Source: CAYPHY01 sp964410625
Lineage (GTDB): Bacteria > Chloroflexota > Anaerolineae > Promineifilales > Promineifilaceae
Direction of reading: 5' to 3'
DNA: 16,646 nucleotides
NCBI GenBank assembly: GCA_964410625.1
Contig: CAYPHY010000071.1
Span: 1-16,646 of the forward strand
In this document: one piece after another, positions 1 through 8,200 of the stretch
Layout: each line of letters starts with the position of its first letter
Numbering within the stretch: the first letter of the stretch is position 1
Notes under the pieces: model-generated
Database searches by the model: none
What the model was told of the DNA's origin: nothing
What the model saw: the letters and a program-made list of their open reading frames with translations, nothing else
Position numbers and translations under genes: made by a program

Positions 1-132
1 ATCCGCGTTTTATCTGCGTCATCCGCGTAACCGTTTGAGAAATGAACAGTGGGACAATACAATGAGGCAATGAACAATGAACAATGAAAGAATCCGCGTC
101 ATCTGCGTTTTATCTGCGTCATCCGCGTAACC
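1..132. repeat. Direct repeat, ATCTGCGTCATCCGCG family
   Basis: A 26-bp segment at 7-32 is repeated exactly at 107-132, and each copy is built of alternating ATCTGCGT and CATCCGCG units. The 58 bp between the copies contain a second short tandem run of AATGAAC units (about 70-88). No gene is visible in 1-379; this stretch holds only repeats. The left edge of the window cuts the first array, so its true extent is unknown. Confidence 0.8.
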
Positions 133-216
133 ATATAAGCAACGAACAATGACGGCATGTTTAATCTCGCAAATACGACAGCGGATAGGGAAAGAAACGG
201 ATGAAGCAGAATATTT

Positions 217-292
217 AACGCAGAGGCGCAGAGAGACAGAGACGCAGAGGATTTAATCTCTCTGCATCTTTGCTCCTCTGCGCCTCTGCGTT
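217..292. repeat. Palindromic CGCAGAG element
   Basis: Perfect 17-bp arms at 217-233 and 276-292 are separated by 42 bp that are themselves rich in CGCAGAG/CTCTGC units. The right arm runs into six T, so read on the + strand it resembles an intrinsic terminator, but no + strand gene lies upstream in the window. A second member of the family is at 3378-3436. It probably represents a dispersed palindromic repeat rather than a dedicated terminator. Confidence 0.75.
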
Positions 293-317
293 TTTTAAGA
301 ATTATGCTCAACCCAAT

Positions 318-378
318 CTTCGGCCACGCTCCTAATCTCCAATCTCCCAGTCTCCCAATCTCTAATCTCCAGTCTCTA
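318..378. repeat. Degenerate CTCCAAT/CTCCAGT tandem array
   Basis: About eight 7-8 bp units of the pattern CTCCAAT, CTCCCAGT, CTCTAAT run up to the stop codon of the peptidase gene. The same unit occurs inside copA (near 9912-9933), inside the esterase (14311-14328 and 14581-14619) and inside mrp (near 14990-15012). Confidence 0.75.
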
Positions 379-379
379 C

Positions 380-2935
380 TTACTCCACCACCACCTGCTC
401 ATACACCGGGAACCGCTTCCCATCCAGGTCCTCGACGATGAAGCCGACGATGTAGGTCCCGGCGGCCGCGTCCAACTCCTCCCAGGTAAACGGCACATCG
501 CCAAAGGTCACCGTCCCCCCTTGCTGCATCTCAATTGAGGCCACCGCGCCGCTTTCGTCCAGGTCCATCCACTGCTCCAGCACGGTAAAGGAATCGCCGG
601 GGGAAGGAACGATCTCCCACGGTGCGCCCAACGCTTCCTCGGTCTCACCGGTATAGCCATAGACCTGCACCAGCATCCCATCCTCGTTGTTGAAGTAAAG
701 ACGGCCGCGCCGCGACTCTCCATCAGCATAGGTATAGATACCTTCCACCGTGTAGATCGCATCTTCGGCCGCTGCGCCATAGGTCTCCGGCTGGAAGAGC
801 GCGGGGACGACCGTTGTGCCGTCGTTGATGCCGAAGATAAACGGCTCCCACTCAAACTCCAGCGTAAACTCCCCTTCGCCCCATTCAGGATAGTAGACCC
901 CCTGAATCTCGCGGGTGTCGCCACTATCCAAATAGTCGGTATCAGCGATGTAGATGGAGTTCGCTGCCTCATCCAGGAACCCGGCGAAAAAGTAGACATA
1001 ACCAATACTCTCCCCTTCCAGGTCGGAGCTGAGTAGGACGGTTTCTCCCAGGGCAACCGAATTGTCAGAGATGGTGATCGGCGAGATGCTGATGTCGCCC
1101 GACCCCGGCCCTGCTAGCTCCACGCCACGGTCCGGGACGGCAACGGCCGTATCCCCCCGCGCAAAAAGCCGCCCCGTATAATGGAAGGTCAGAAAATCAT
1201 CCCACAATGATTCCGAGGCAAAGCGATTGGCAATCGTCGTATAAGAGTCCGACCCGGCGACGGCCGTGCCATACAGTTGGGAATTGGGGAAGTAGACCGA
1301 AATACCGTTGGCCCCCGCTTTGTTGGGGCCATGCTTTTCCGCCACCACCACCTGATCGATCACGCCGATCAACTCATTGGCCGCCTGCACCACCGCCTGA
1401 TTTTGGCTATTGTTGGCAATGAGTTGGGCGAAGTGCGCCAGATCAATATAGGAAGCGGGGACATTGCTGCCAAAGATGCTGGTAAACGGCTGGGCATACG
1501 TGCGTGCCTCAGCGATCAGCCGCTGGTTATCGTCTTGCAAGGCAAAGGCGAAGTTGTTCAGGCTTTCAGTGAGCAGATCGTTGGCTTCCAAATCAACCAC
1601 CGAGAGGGTGATGTTGCGTTCTAGCTGCTGGGTCAGTTGCGCGGCCGACGGCACACCGCCGCCCAAACCAAAGAGGCTGCCCAACGACGCCCCCGCTCCG
1701 GCAAACTCCGCCCGCGCCTGGTTGTCCACAATGCGCTGGTCTTCGCGGATGTAGCTGTCTACGATCAGACGGCCGAGTTCCGCCCCACTCATATTCGGGT
1801 TAGCTGCCAGCTCGTTGAGAAAACCAGCATACGCCCACCCCAACGCCGGTTCCACCTCCTGCGAGGCGACCGCATAGCGGGCATGAGGGGCCAACGCGCT
1901 ATTCACCTCCGCATGGGCCATCAGGCAGGCGTCCAGGCCGATCAACTCAAACTTCTCCAGCCCGGTCTGTTCGCGGATCGCCGTCAACGCCTCATCCAGT
2001 TCCATCAGGAACAACATATCGCCGTTTTGCGCCAGCGCGACATTGTGCGCCCCACGATTGGGGGCCGTCGGGTCAGTCCAGCCCCCCGGCCAGCCCATCC
2101 CATGATCAGACATGATCAGCACATGCTTATCCGCCTCAAAGGTATCCAATGCCCAGGTGACAAAATCCACCAACGTCTGCCCGTCGGCCATATTCACTTC
2201 GCCCAGGTCTTCGAGCAGTTGCGAACCAAGTTGGCCCAATGCCGGATCAGGGGTGACATAGTAACGTCGCGTCCCCGACCAGTTGCCATCCCCCTGATAG
2301 CCACCCTGGTAGCGGTCTACCTGCGCCACAATATGCACGCGGTCGCTAGAGCCAATGCGCTCCGCCTCGTTCAAGTCGAGATAGATGTCCTGTTCCAATA
2401 TCTTGTCGTCGGCATCCTGATAAAGCATGACCAGCCAGGTATCGCCATCGGCCGACACCGGCGGCGGGGTGAAGGGTTCGACCACGGCCGGTTCTTCCTC
2501 TTCGGCCGCGCCGCCATCCAACAGCCCGCCATCGTCGCCTCCCAATAATGGCGAGTCATCCAGGCCGCCCGTCTGCCCTGACGATTGCGCCGGTTCTTCA
2601 AATATACCGCCGCCATCCCCTCCGCCGTTGAACAGATTCAGCGCAAAAAAGCCGCAAATGACCAGGGCGATAATCACGCCGATGATCAGCATTGTCGAGC
2701 CGCTCATCCCGCCCCCGCCCCCGCCTAGCGGGAAACCCCCACCCGAAGCGGGGATATAGCCACCGCCACTGCTGCCACCGCTCGACTGGCCGCCGCCAAA
2801 CGACGGGCCGCCTGATGAGCTACTGGACGAGCTACTACTCGGCCGTTGTCGTCGTGGGGCCTCTGCCCGCTGTCGGCCGCCGGATGGGGTCTCCGACCGC
2901 CGCCGCCGTTGTGTCCTTACTGTTCGCTTTGCCAT
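380..2935 (-). CDS. Membrane-anchored clostripain-family (C11) cysteine peptidase
   Basis: A protein of 851 residues. The ATG at 2935 is preferred over the GTG three codons upstream because GAGGAG sits 8 nt before it. Layout: an Arg-rich cytoplasmic tail (1-35), a run of Ser then Gly-rich linker (36-77), one transmembrane helix (about 80-100), an acidic Gly-rich linker, then a peptidase domain from about 165. The catalytic pair of peptidase family C11 is visible as SDHGMGW (His278) and DACLMAH (Cys337, with Asp335 before it). The region after about 560 is predicted beta-rich and not assigned. The peptidase therefore probably faces outward, held by an N-terminal signal anchor. Family members such as clostripain cleave after basic residues and often self-process; substrate here is unknown. 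The protein is longer than minimal C11 enzymes. Family assignment is firm; topology is inferred. Confidence 0.9.
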   Translation of the reverse strand: MAKRTVRTQRRRRSETPSGGRQRAEAPRRQRPSSSSSSSSSGGPSFGGGQSSGGSSGGGYIPASGGGFPLGGGGGGMSGSTMLIIGVIIALVICGFFALNLFNGGGDGGGIFEEPAQSSGQTGGLDDSPLLGGDDGGLLDGGAAEEEEPAVVEPFTPPPVSADGDTWLVMLYQDADDKILEQDIYLDLNEAERIGSSDRVHIVAQVDRYQGGYQGDGNWSGTRRYYVTPDPALGQLGSQLLEDLGEVNMADGQTLVDFVTWALDTFEADKHVLIMSDHGMGWPGGWTDPTAPNRGAHNVALAQNGDMLFLMELDEALTAIREQTGLEKFELIGLDACLMAHAEVNSALAPHARYAVASQEVEPALGWAYAGFLNELAANPNMSGAELGRLIVDSYIREDQRIVDNQARAEFAGAGASLGSLFGLGGGVPSAAQLTQQLERNITLSVVDLEANDLLTESLNNFAFALQDDNQRLIAEARTYAQPFTSIFGSNVPASYIDLAHFAQLIANNSQNQAVVQAANELIGVIDQVVVAEKHGPNKAGANGISVYFPNSQLYGTAVAGSDSYTTIANRFASESLWDDFLTFHYTGRLFARGDTAVAVPDRGVELAGPGSGDISISPITISDNSVALGETVLLSSDLEGESIGYVYFFAGFLDEAANSIYIADTDYLDSGDTREIQGVYYPEWGEGEFTLEFEWEPFIFGINDGTTVVPALFQPETYGAAAEDAIYTVEGIYTYADGESRRGRLYFNNEDGMLVQVYGYTGETEEALGAPWEIVPSPGDSFTVLEQWMDLDESGAVASIEMQQGGTVTFGDVPFTWEELDAAAGTYIVGFIVEDLDGKRFPVYEQVVVE

Positions 2936-2956
2936 GCTTCTCACTCCTCGGATTAC

Positions 2957-2976
2957 AGATTCACCTTCATGAATCT
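2957..2976 (-). promoter_or_regulatory. Small inverted repeat in the leader of the C11 peptidase gene
   Basis: AGATTCA and TGAATCT (7-bp arms, 6-nt spacer) lie 22-41 nt upstream of the ATG, just before the GAGGAG ribosome site. It could be an operator or a leader hairpin. There is no direct evidence of function. Confidence 0.35.
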
Positions 2977-3070
2977 ACTTTACTACTGCTTTGTTAATAG
3001 AACACAGCTGTGCAATCGAGATTGCCCGCAGATTTCGCGCGTAACACACTGTAACAAAAGTAATTTGACC

Positions 3071-3162
3071 GTCATTCCGAGCGGAGTCTTCGGAGCGAGG
3101 AATCCCTATCAATTCGCTGGTCAACGGAATCGCAAGGGATTCCTCGCTCCGCTCGGAATGAC
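3071..3162. repeat. Palindromic GTCATTCCGAGCGGAG element
   Basis: The left arm (3071-3106) and right arm (3135-3162) are complementary over 28 bp, except that the left arm carries an extra 9 bp (about 3087-3095) that nearly duplicates its own sequence (TCTTCGGAG after GAGCGGAG). The pattern GTCATTCCGAGCG...CGAGGAATCCCT matches a dispersed palindromic repeat known from many environmental bacterial genomes. The stretch 2936-3483 contains no convincing gene; apart from this element and the palindrome at 3378-3436 it is AT-rich and featureless. Confidence 0.8.
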
Positions 3163-3377
3163 ACTGCGGGCACTTTTAAAACAATGCAGTAAAGAGAAAA
3201 ATTTGTGTGCATCGGCGCTTGTCTGTGTCCCTAAAAGTAAAAACAAAGCACTACTCTGTTTATTCTAACTGAAAAAGCCCGAACCTTACCGCATTTATAC
3301 CTCATTTATGTCCCATATGTGCCCACTGTATCTTAAAATATGTTCATCCACGTCATTATACGCTGTGAAAGCTCTTA

Positions 3378-3436
3378 ACGCAGAGAGGCAGAGGCACAGA
3401 GGGAATTAAAACCTCTGCGCCTCTGCCTCTCTGCGT
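3378..3436. repeat. Second palindromic CGCAGAG element
   Basis: 25-bp arms at 3378-3402 and 3412-3436 pair with one mismatch around a 9-nt loop. It belongs to the same sequence family as the element at 217-292. It lies 48 bp beyond the stop codon of the exporter permease and could limit read-through from that operon, but on the - strand it is not followed by a good T-run. Confidence 0.75.
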
Positions 3437-3483
3437 CTTCGCGTTAAATGTGTTCAGACAAACCCTAAACTACATTCGGCCGC

Positions 3484-4206
3484 TCACTCCCAACGAAACA
3501 ACCTCGCCGCCACCGCAACGACAACGGCAGCAAACAGAATCATCACCAGCAGCAACAACCACTCTGGTGAACTGCCCATCCATGCATCTTGTAAAGTCTG
3601 GCGGAAGGCCCCCAAGGGAGTGAACTCGCCCAGGCGAGCAATCCGTTCCGGCATCATCTCCTTTGGCAACATCAGCCCGGCTAGGAACGCCATGGGGAAG
3701 AACAGCAGCACCCCAATACCGTTCGCCGCCGCGCCACCCGGCGCAATCGCCGCGATAATCAAGCCAATCGAGAACAGCGATATTCCACCCAGCAGCAGAA
3801 TAGCCACATAATCGATCACCCGCTCCGGCCAGGCAATCGCTAACACCAGGTTGGCAATTCCCATCAGCAAAACGGCCGCCAGTATCAACAAGCCTAGATG
3901 TAGCAGCAATTGCACAATCAGCAGCGTCAATGGATTCAGCGGCGTGGTGGCAAAGCGGCGCAATATCCCTCTTTCCCGGTAGGTAGCCAGCGTCACCGGA
4001 ACCATATAGACCGCAACCAGAGCGGCCGAAATGGTGATCGTGGTCGCCGCCAGCCCGCGCAAATCGGCCGTTGGGTCGTTGGCGCGCACCGGCAAACCAA
4101 AAACGAGGATCGAAAACAGCGGGATGCCAATCGTAAAAATCCACGCCGGGTTGCGTACCAGCAACTTCGTTTCCACAAGAACCAGTTTCTTCAAGCCAAT
4201 CATCAT
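3484..4206 (-). CDS. ABC-2 type exporter permease (DrrB-like)
   Basis: A 240-residue integral membrane protein with about six hydrophobic segments and the ABC-2 layout: a short amphipathic N terminus (MMIGLKKLVLVETKLLVRNP) leading into the first helix, then four central helices and a last helix ending in a basic tail. The size is typical of DrrB-type permeases, which pair with a separate ATPase to export drugs or lipids. Its AAGGAG ribosome site overlaps the TAA of the upstream ATPase gene, and the two genes are only 12 bp apart, so they are co-transcribed and probably translationally coupled. The substrate cannot be read from sequence. A second ATG directly follows the first; either could be used. 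Confidence 0.88.
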   Translation of the reverse strand: MMIGLKKLVLVETKLLVRNPAWIFTIGIPLFSILVFGLPVRANDPTADLRGLAATTITISAALVAVYMVPVTLATYRERGILRRFATTPLNPLTLLIVQLLLHLGLLILAAVLLMGIANLVLAIAWPERVIDYVAILLLGGISLFSIGLIIAAIAPGGAAANGIGVLLFFPMAFLAGLMLPKEMMPERIARLGEFTPLGAFRQTLQDAWMGSSPEWLLLLVMILFAAVVVAVAARLFRWE

Positions 4207-4218
4207 TTCATCTTCTCC

Positions 4219-5139
4219 TTAGCGGCCATTGGCCGCCTCCAGCGTGTGCCCCGTCAACGCAACAAAGACATCGTCCAGCGTTCCTTGCTCAACCCGCAAT
4301 CCCTCGGCCACAATCGCGTTCTGTGCCAATACGGAACTGACCGCATGGAGTAAATTCCCCTGGCCTGTGACCAAAATCTGTTCACCCATTCGCGATACCT
4401 GCTCCACTTCTGGCAGTCCGCTCAGCAATGAGTCGGCCAGTGGCATTGAAGGACGAAAACGGACGCGCTGTTGGCCGGAAAGGGATGCGATCAATCCGGC
4501 CGGTGTGTCTATCGCCACCGCTCGCCCGCGGTCAATCACCGCTACGCGGTCGCATAGCCGTTCAGCTTCTTCCATGAAATGGGTCACCAACAACACCGTC
4601 ACACCATCATCGCGGATTTGTTCGATCAATTGCCAAACATCGCGGCGTGCTTGCGGGTCGAGACCGGTGGTTAGCTCATCGAGGATCGCCACTTCCGGCT
4701 TACCCACAAGCGCCAGCGCCAGGGACAACCGCTGCCGTTGCCCACCAGAAAGGTGGTCTACGGTGCTGTTCCGCTTTTCCGTCAACCCCAGATAATCGAG
4801 CAACATCCGCCAGTCGGCCGGATCGTCATACAAGGAGCTGAACAGGTCGAGCGCTTCCCAAACCTTCATCTTGTCCGGCAATGAGCTGGCCTGGAGTTGA
4901 ACCCCTATCCGTTGGCGCAACTCATCGCGATCTTGCAGCGGATCGCGTCCCAGCACCGAAATTTGGCCACGGTCGGCCCGGCGCAGACCAGAAACACACT
5001 CTACAGTGGTGGTCTTGCCTGCCCCATTTGGCCCAACCAGGCCGAAAATCTCACCCCGTTCGACCGTAAACGAGACATCATGCACTGCTATATGGTTATG
5101 ATACGCTTTATACAGTTGTTTCACTCCAATAACTGTCAT
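4219..5139 (-). CDS. ABC exporter ATP-binding protein (DrrA/CcmA-like)
   Basis: A 306-residue nucleotide-binding subunit. The ATG at 5139 is chosen over an upstream in-frame ATG at 5211 because AGGAGGT lies 9 nt before it and the domain starts at once (MTVIGVKQLYKAY). Visible motifs: Walker A GPNGAGKT (36-43), Q-loop Gln83, signature LSGGQRQRL (130-138), Walker B ending AILDE (Glu155) and H-loop His187. The usual DEPT after Walker B reads DELT here, a substitution that does not remove a catalytic residue. The C-terminal 90 residues match the extra domain of DrrA-type exporters. With the adjacent permease it should form a homodimer-driven efflux pump. A candidate LuxR operator lies upstream at 5296-5338. 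Confidence 0.92.
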   Translation of the reverse strand: MTVIGVKQLYKAYHNHIAVHDVSFTVERGEIFGLVGPNGAGKTTTVECVSGLRRADRGQISVLGRDPLQDRDELRQRIGVQLQASSLPDKMKVWEALDLFSSLYDDPADWRMLLDYLGLTEKRNSTVDHLSGGQRQRLSLALALVGKPEVAILDELTTGLDPQARRDVWQLIEQIRDDGVTVLLVTHFMEEAERLCDRVAVIDRGRAVAIDTPAGLIASLSGQQRVRFRPSMPLADSLLSGLPEVEQVSRMGEQILVTGQGNLLHAVSSVLAQNAIVAEGLRVEQGTLDDVFVALTGHTLEAANGR

Positions 5140-5254
5140 TGTAATGTTACCTCCTATCTTTGTTACGGCCGTTCGCAGCCCATCAACATCCAATATACCA
5201 ATACCTGGCATACAATCAGCATCGTCCGTGCTGGTTGCCGCTCGGCCGTTAGAC

Positions 5255-5338
5255 CTTATACCATTGACAGCGTAGTCGAAAGGGGAAGTGATGTCATACT
5301 CCCAGGGGAGTATTTTCAGGGAGCATTCCAGGGAGTAT
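5255..5338 (-). promoter_or_regulatory. Candidate operator/promoter of the ABC exporter operon
   Basis: A perfect 8-bp inverted repeat, ATACTCCC-AG-GGGAGTAT (5296-5313), is followed by two more copies of one half-site, GGGAGCAT (5319-5326) and GGGAGTAT (5331-5338), spaced 13 and 12 bp apart, about one helical turn or slightly more. On the - strand a TATAAG -10-like box lies at 5255-5260, about 48 bp downstream of the palindrome centre, with no good -35 box. This layout fits an activator-dependent promoter. The LuxR-type gene next door is the obvious candidate regulator. The spacer also holds a short octamer repeat run near 5190-5208. Confidence 0.55.
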
Positions 5339-5350
5339 TGAGTCAGAAAG

Positions 5351-5923
5351 TTAGAACAGATTCAATTCGTAAGCGCGGATGACAGCCTCGGTGCGGTTAG
5401 AAACCTGCAACTTGGCGAGAATGTGCTTCACATGACGTTTGACTGTGTTTGGCGCAATGACCAATTGTTCGGCTATTTCCTGGTTGGATGCGCCACTAAC
5501 CAACAAAGCCAACACTTCCCGCTCGCGCGGGCTTAATGGCTCGGCCAGTGGCAGCGTGGATGAGGGGGGTTGGAGCAGCTTGTCATTGGTCGGCGGCGCG
5601 AGTTGCGGCCGTTCGCCACCCTCGCCCGCTCCAACTCGTTCGATTGCTTTCTCCGCGGATTCACGCAAGCGGCCGACCTCCTCCTCCACTTCTTCATCCT
5701 GAGCAAAGGCCAACCCCATCAGCAGGGTATGCAGCACAAAGAGGCCCACCGCCGTTAATAAAATGAAGGTGGAATACTGGCCGAGCACCGTCCCCTCAAG
5801 CAGAGAAAGCAACCCGATCAGCGCCAAAAACCCGGCCAGATGCACAGCCCAGATGATTAGGCGACGGTGGCGGCGTCTGACCCGTTGGCGAGCGATGTCA
5901 TACAGCTCCACTTGCTTACGCAT
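5351..5923 (-). CDS. LuxR-type transcriptional regulator with two-helix membrane anchor
   Basis: A 190-residue protein. A basic N terminus is followed by two hydrophobic helices (about 24-42 and 50-73) resembling a 2TM domain, an acidic coiled stretch (EEVEEEVGRLRESAEKAIERV), a Pro-rich linker, and a C-terminal LuxR/FixJ helix-turn-helix (about 129-190) beginning LSPREREVLALLVSGASNQE, with the recognition helix in NTVKRHVKHILAKL. It has no receiver or ligand domain, so the membrane segment may itself sense envelope stress or the exported compound; this is inference. It is encoded directly upstream of the ABC exporter with the candidate operator between them, which suggests it controls that operon. 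No strong ribosome site precedes the ATG. Confidence 0.85.
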   Translation of the reverse strand: MRKQVELYDIARQRVRRRHRRLIIWAVHLAGFLALIGLLSLLEGTVLGQYSTFILLTAVGLFVLHTLLMGLAFAQDEEVEEEVGRLRESAEKAIERVGAGEGGERPQLAPPTNDKLLQPPSSTLPLAEPLSPREREVLALLVSGASNQEIAEQLVIAPNTVKRHVKHILAKLQVSNRTEAVIRAYELNLF

Positions 5924-5966
5924 ATTTTTAGCTTACTGCGAAGGGGGCAGAAGTCAAGAGGGTGAT

Positions 5967-6926
5967 CTATCTTGGATTGATCACATTCGCCGGTTTTCCG
6001 GCAAAGAACGCCAGCAGGTTGTCGAACGCCTGGCGGAAGTAAAGCTCGTAAGTGTCCTTCTCTACATAGCCAATGTGGGGCGTGCAGATTACATTATCCA
6101 TCTGTAACAGCGGATGCTCTACCACCGGCTCCTCCTCATAGACATCCACGGCCGCATACCCCGGACGGCCGTTCCGCAACGCCGCCACCAACGCCCCTGG
6201 CGCGATCAGCCCTGCCCGGCTGGTATTGACCAACACCGCCGACGGCTTCATCTGCGCCAGATCATCGGCCGTCACCATCCCTCGCGTCTGCGCATTCAGC
6301 GTGATATGCAGGCTCAACACATCTGACGTTTGCAGTAACTGTTGACGGTCGGCGGCCGTCTCGTACCCATCCGCCCGCGCCCGTTCCAACGATCCTTCGC
6401 GCCCCCAAACGAGGATATTCATCCCAAACGCCCGGCCATATCCGGCAACGACGCGACCGATCTTGCCATAGCCCCAGATGCCCAGGGTGCGGCCGCGCAA
6501 CACATGACCTAACTCTGGCTGCCGGATTTGCCACTTCCCGGCCTTCATCTGCGCGACCTCCTGCGGTAAACGGCGAGCGGCCGCCAGCACCAACGCCCAG
6601 GTCAATTCGGCCGGAGCATACGGTTCACCACCCCCTACCGCCACCGTCACCCCATGCCGCGTACAGGCTTCCACATCAATATGCGCCACGCCCCGCCCCG
6701 TCTGGCTGATCAACTTCAAATTCGGCAGCCGTGCCAATAACTCCTCGCTGATCTTCGTCCGTTCACGGATCAACACCAACGCGTCGGCCGGCTCAAACCG
6801 TTCGGCCAGCGTATCTATATCATCAACAATGTCGGTATAAACAACCACATCTTGCCCGGCCAGCAAAGCAAAACAGTCCAATTGCTCAACCGCCTGCTGG
6901 TAATCATCGGGGATTACTATCTTCAT
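5967..6926 (-). CDS. D-2-hydroxyacid dehydrogenase (NAD-dependent, phosphoglycerate dehydrogenase-like)
   Basis: A 319-residue protein, the usual length for single-domain-pair members of the family. The Rossmann glycine motif GYGKIG is at 152-157. The catalytic triad is complete: Arg237 in NTSRAGL, Glu266 in DVYEEEP, His284 in TPHIGY, with the Arg-Glu spacing (29) equal to that of SerA. The enzyme reversibly oxidises a D-2-hydroxyacid to a 2-oxoacid with NAD(P); it lacks the ACT regulatory domain of full-length serine-pathway SerA, so the substrate is open (3-phosphoglycerate, glycerate, glyoxylate or another). It stands 43 bp from genes on both sides, all on the same strand, with no evident functional link to them. 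Confidence 0.9.
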   Translation of the reverse strand: MKIVIPDDYQQAVEQLDCFALLAGQDVVVYTDIVDDIDTLAERFEPADALVLIRERTKISEELLARLPNLKLISQTGRGVAHIDVEACTRHGVTVAVGGGEPYAPAELTWALVLAAARRLPQEVAQMKAGKWQIRQPELGHVLRGRTLGIWGYGKIGRVVAGYGRAFGMNILVWGREGSLERARADGYETAADRQQLLQTSDVLSLHITLNAQTRGMVTADDLAQMKPSAVLVNTSRAGLIAPGALVAALRNGRPGYAAVDVYEEEPVVEHPLLQMDNVICTPHIGYVEKDTYELYFRQAFDNLLAFFAGKPANVINPR

Positions 6927-6969
6927 TCCAAACTACCTGTAACAATCATACGCTTTCCAGGCCGCTTCC

Positions 6970-8102
6970 TTACAGCGTCAGCGCCTCCTCAAACTCGGCC
7001 AACGTGTCGGCCAACACCGCCTGGCGCTGTAACATTTTGAGTACCTCAATATCTTGAATCTGGTTTATTCGGCCGATGACTTCTTCTGGAACTTCGCCAA
7101 ATCTTGTCCGCAAGGTCTCCGCCACCATTTCGCGCATTCCCGCTTGCCGGCCTTCCTCCAAGCCCTCTTCTCTCCCTTCTTCTCTTCCCTCCTGCATTGC
7201 CAACCGCTCAATACTTGTTACGTATCTCATCTTTACCTCCGTCTCGATCTGCTCCAGATCTAGCCGAAACCGCTGCTCCAATTCTACCGGTAAAGTCANN
7301 NNNNNNNNNNNNNNNNNNNNNNNNNNNNNNNNNNNNNNNNNNNNNNNNNNNNNNNNNNNNNNNNNNNNNNNNNNNNNNNNNNNNNNNNNNNNNNNNNNTC
7401 GATCTGCTCCAGATCTAGCCGAAACCGCTGCTCCAATTCTACCGGTAAAGTCATTAGCCAATCTAAAAAGCGATATAGCTCCAGAATATCCTGCCGCTTA
7501 TACCCCTTTTGATACAAGAGCCGCGTCAATTGCCCTTTGGCTGCATACCGTTCTTCAGGGTTGCGCCTGGTCCGAATGGACTGCAACTGCGCCATCACGA
7601 CCAACGCAAACGGGCTAGGATCAGCTTCTAAGGCAGCCCAATCCTGCTCATAGTCTAGCAGTTTTACCACCGGAAAGTCTAGTGATACCCGGCAGTCGAA
7701 TAGTTCGTGGCTGAATTGCTGCGGCCGCCAGCCTTGGTTGGCATCGCTCAGAACCGCCATGCTGGCCACCAACCGTTCGTAGCGGTCATACAGGCGATAA
7801 TGGTAAACGAACATCCGCCGGGCAAAGTCGTTGTCCCGTTGTGCCTGTACTTCAATGTGGATTAAGACCCAGTCGGTTTCGGCCGTCTCTTTGCGCGTAA
7901 CGGACACCAGCTTATCCACATAGCGCGTTCCGCTTTCGGCGTCACGGACAATCTGTTGCAACTCTTTGTCGAGAAAAGTATACCCTTTTGTCCAATCAAT
8001 TGCTGTATAAGCACGGGGGAAGAAGAAAGCCATAAACTCAGGAAAGTATCGTTCGATGATCACATTCCAGGGGGAATCATAATCCATTGGCACGTCATCC
8101 AT
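6970..8102 (-). CDS. Rpn-family PD-(D/E)XK nuclease/putative transposase (interrupted only by assembly gap)
   Basis: The coding sequence is cut by 100 N, flanked by a 55-bp exact duplication. Removing one copy and the N (155 bp) restores one open frame, 325 residues from the ATG at 8102 or 348 from the outermost ATG at 8171. The N-terminal part has the family start MDYDSPW, a conserved block with YTFLDKELQQIVRDAE and VDKLV, and HIEVQAQ, which fits the PD-(D/E)XK core. The C-terminal part has the charged EGREEGREEGLEEG stretch and helices common to Rpn/DUF4351-type proteins. Such proteins are linked to RecA-independent recombination in E. coli (RpnA-E) and are often multi-copy. The start is uncertain; 8102 or 8087 best fits homologues and a CTGACA-N17-TACATT promoter at about 8162-8190. 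Confidence 0.8.
7244..7453. other. Artefactual scaffold gap with duplicated contig ends
   Basis: The 55 bp at 7244-7298 are repeated exactly at 7399-7453, on either side of exactly 100 N (7299-7398). The encoded peptide TLPVELEQRFRLDLEQI appears at the end of one fragment and the start of the other. The two contigs therefore overlap, and the gap is a placeholder that splits one intact gene into two apparent ones in different frames. Confidence 0.93.
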
Positions 8103-8156
8103 GTCGCCAATTGTACCCGACAAGCTGTCAAACGACAGAAAAGTATGCACATCCGT

Positions 8157-8193
8157 GTTATAATGTAGCATATGATAAATAGCATGTCAGGAG
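8157..8193 (+). promoter_or_regulatory. Promoter and ribosome site of the RHH-like gene (divergent region)
   Basis: A perfect TATAAT at 8159-8164 lies 36 bp before the ATG at 8201; no clear -35 is seen at the expected spacing. AGGAG at 8189-8193 with a 7-nt spacer is a good ribosome site. The same 100 bp must also drive the divergent Rpn-type gene on the - strand, where CTGACA (8185-8190) and TACATT are 17 bp apart. Overlapping promoters suggest shared control. Confidence 0.5.
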
Positions 8194-8200
8194 TCGTCAC

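Noticed and set aside
99..311. A 70-codon frame on the - strand at the window start
   Set aside because: It is made of the palindromic CGCAGAG repeat and the ATCTGCGTC repeats.
1637..2548. A 303-codon open frame on the + strand opposite the peptidase gene
   Set aside because: It lies wholly antisense to a gene with clear catalytic motifs, its translation is Arg/His/Gln-rich with no recognisable domain, and it lacks a ribosome site. It is a by-product of GC-rich coding.
3470..4144. A 224-codon frame on the - strand overlapping the permease in another phase
   Set aside because: The other phase has a ribosome site coupled to the ATPase stop codon and a proper membrane-protein sequence; this one is an out-of-phase translation.
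7244..7453. The flanking 55-bp duplication as a transposon target duplication or programmed frameshift
   Set aside because: Exactly 100 N between identical ends is the standard placeholder for unmerged contigs, and collapsing the copies restores one frame.
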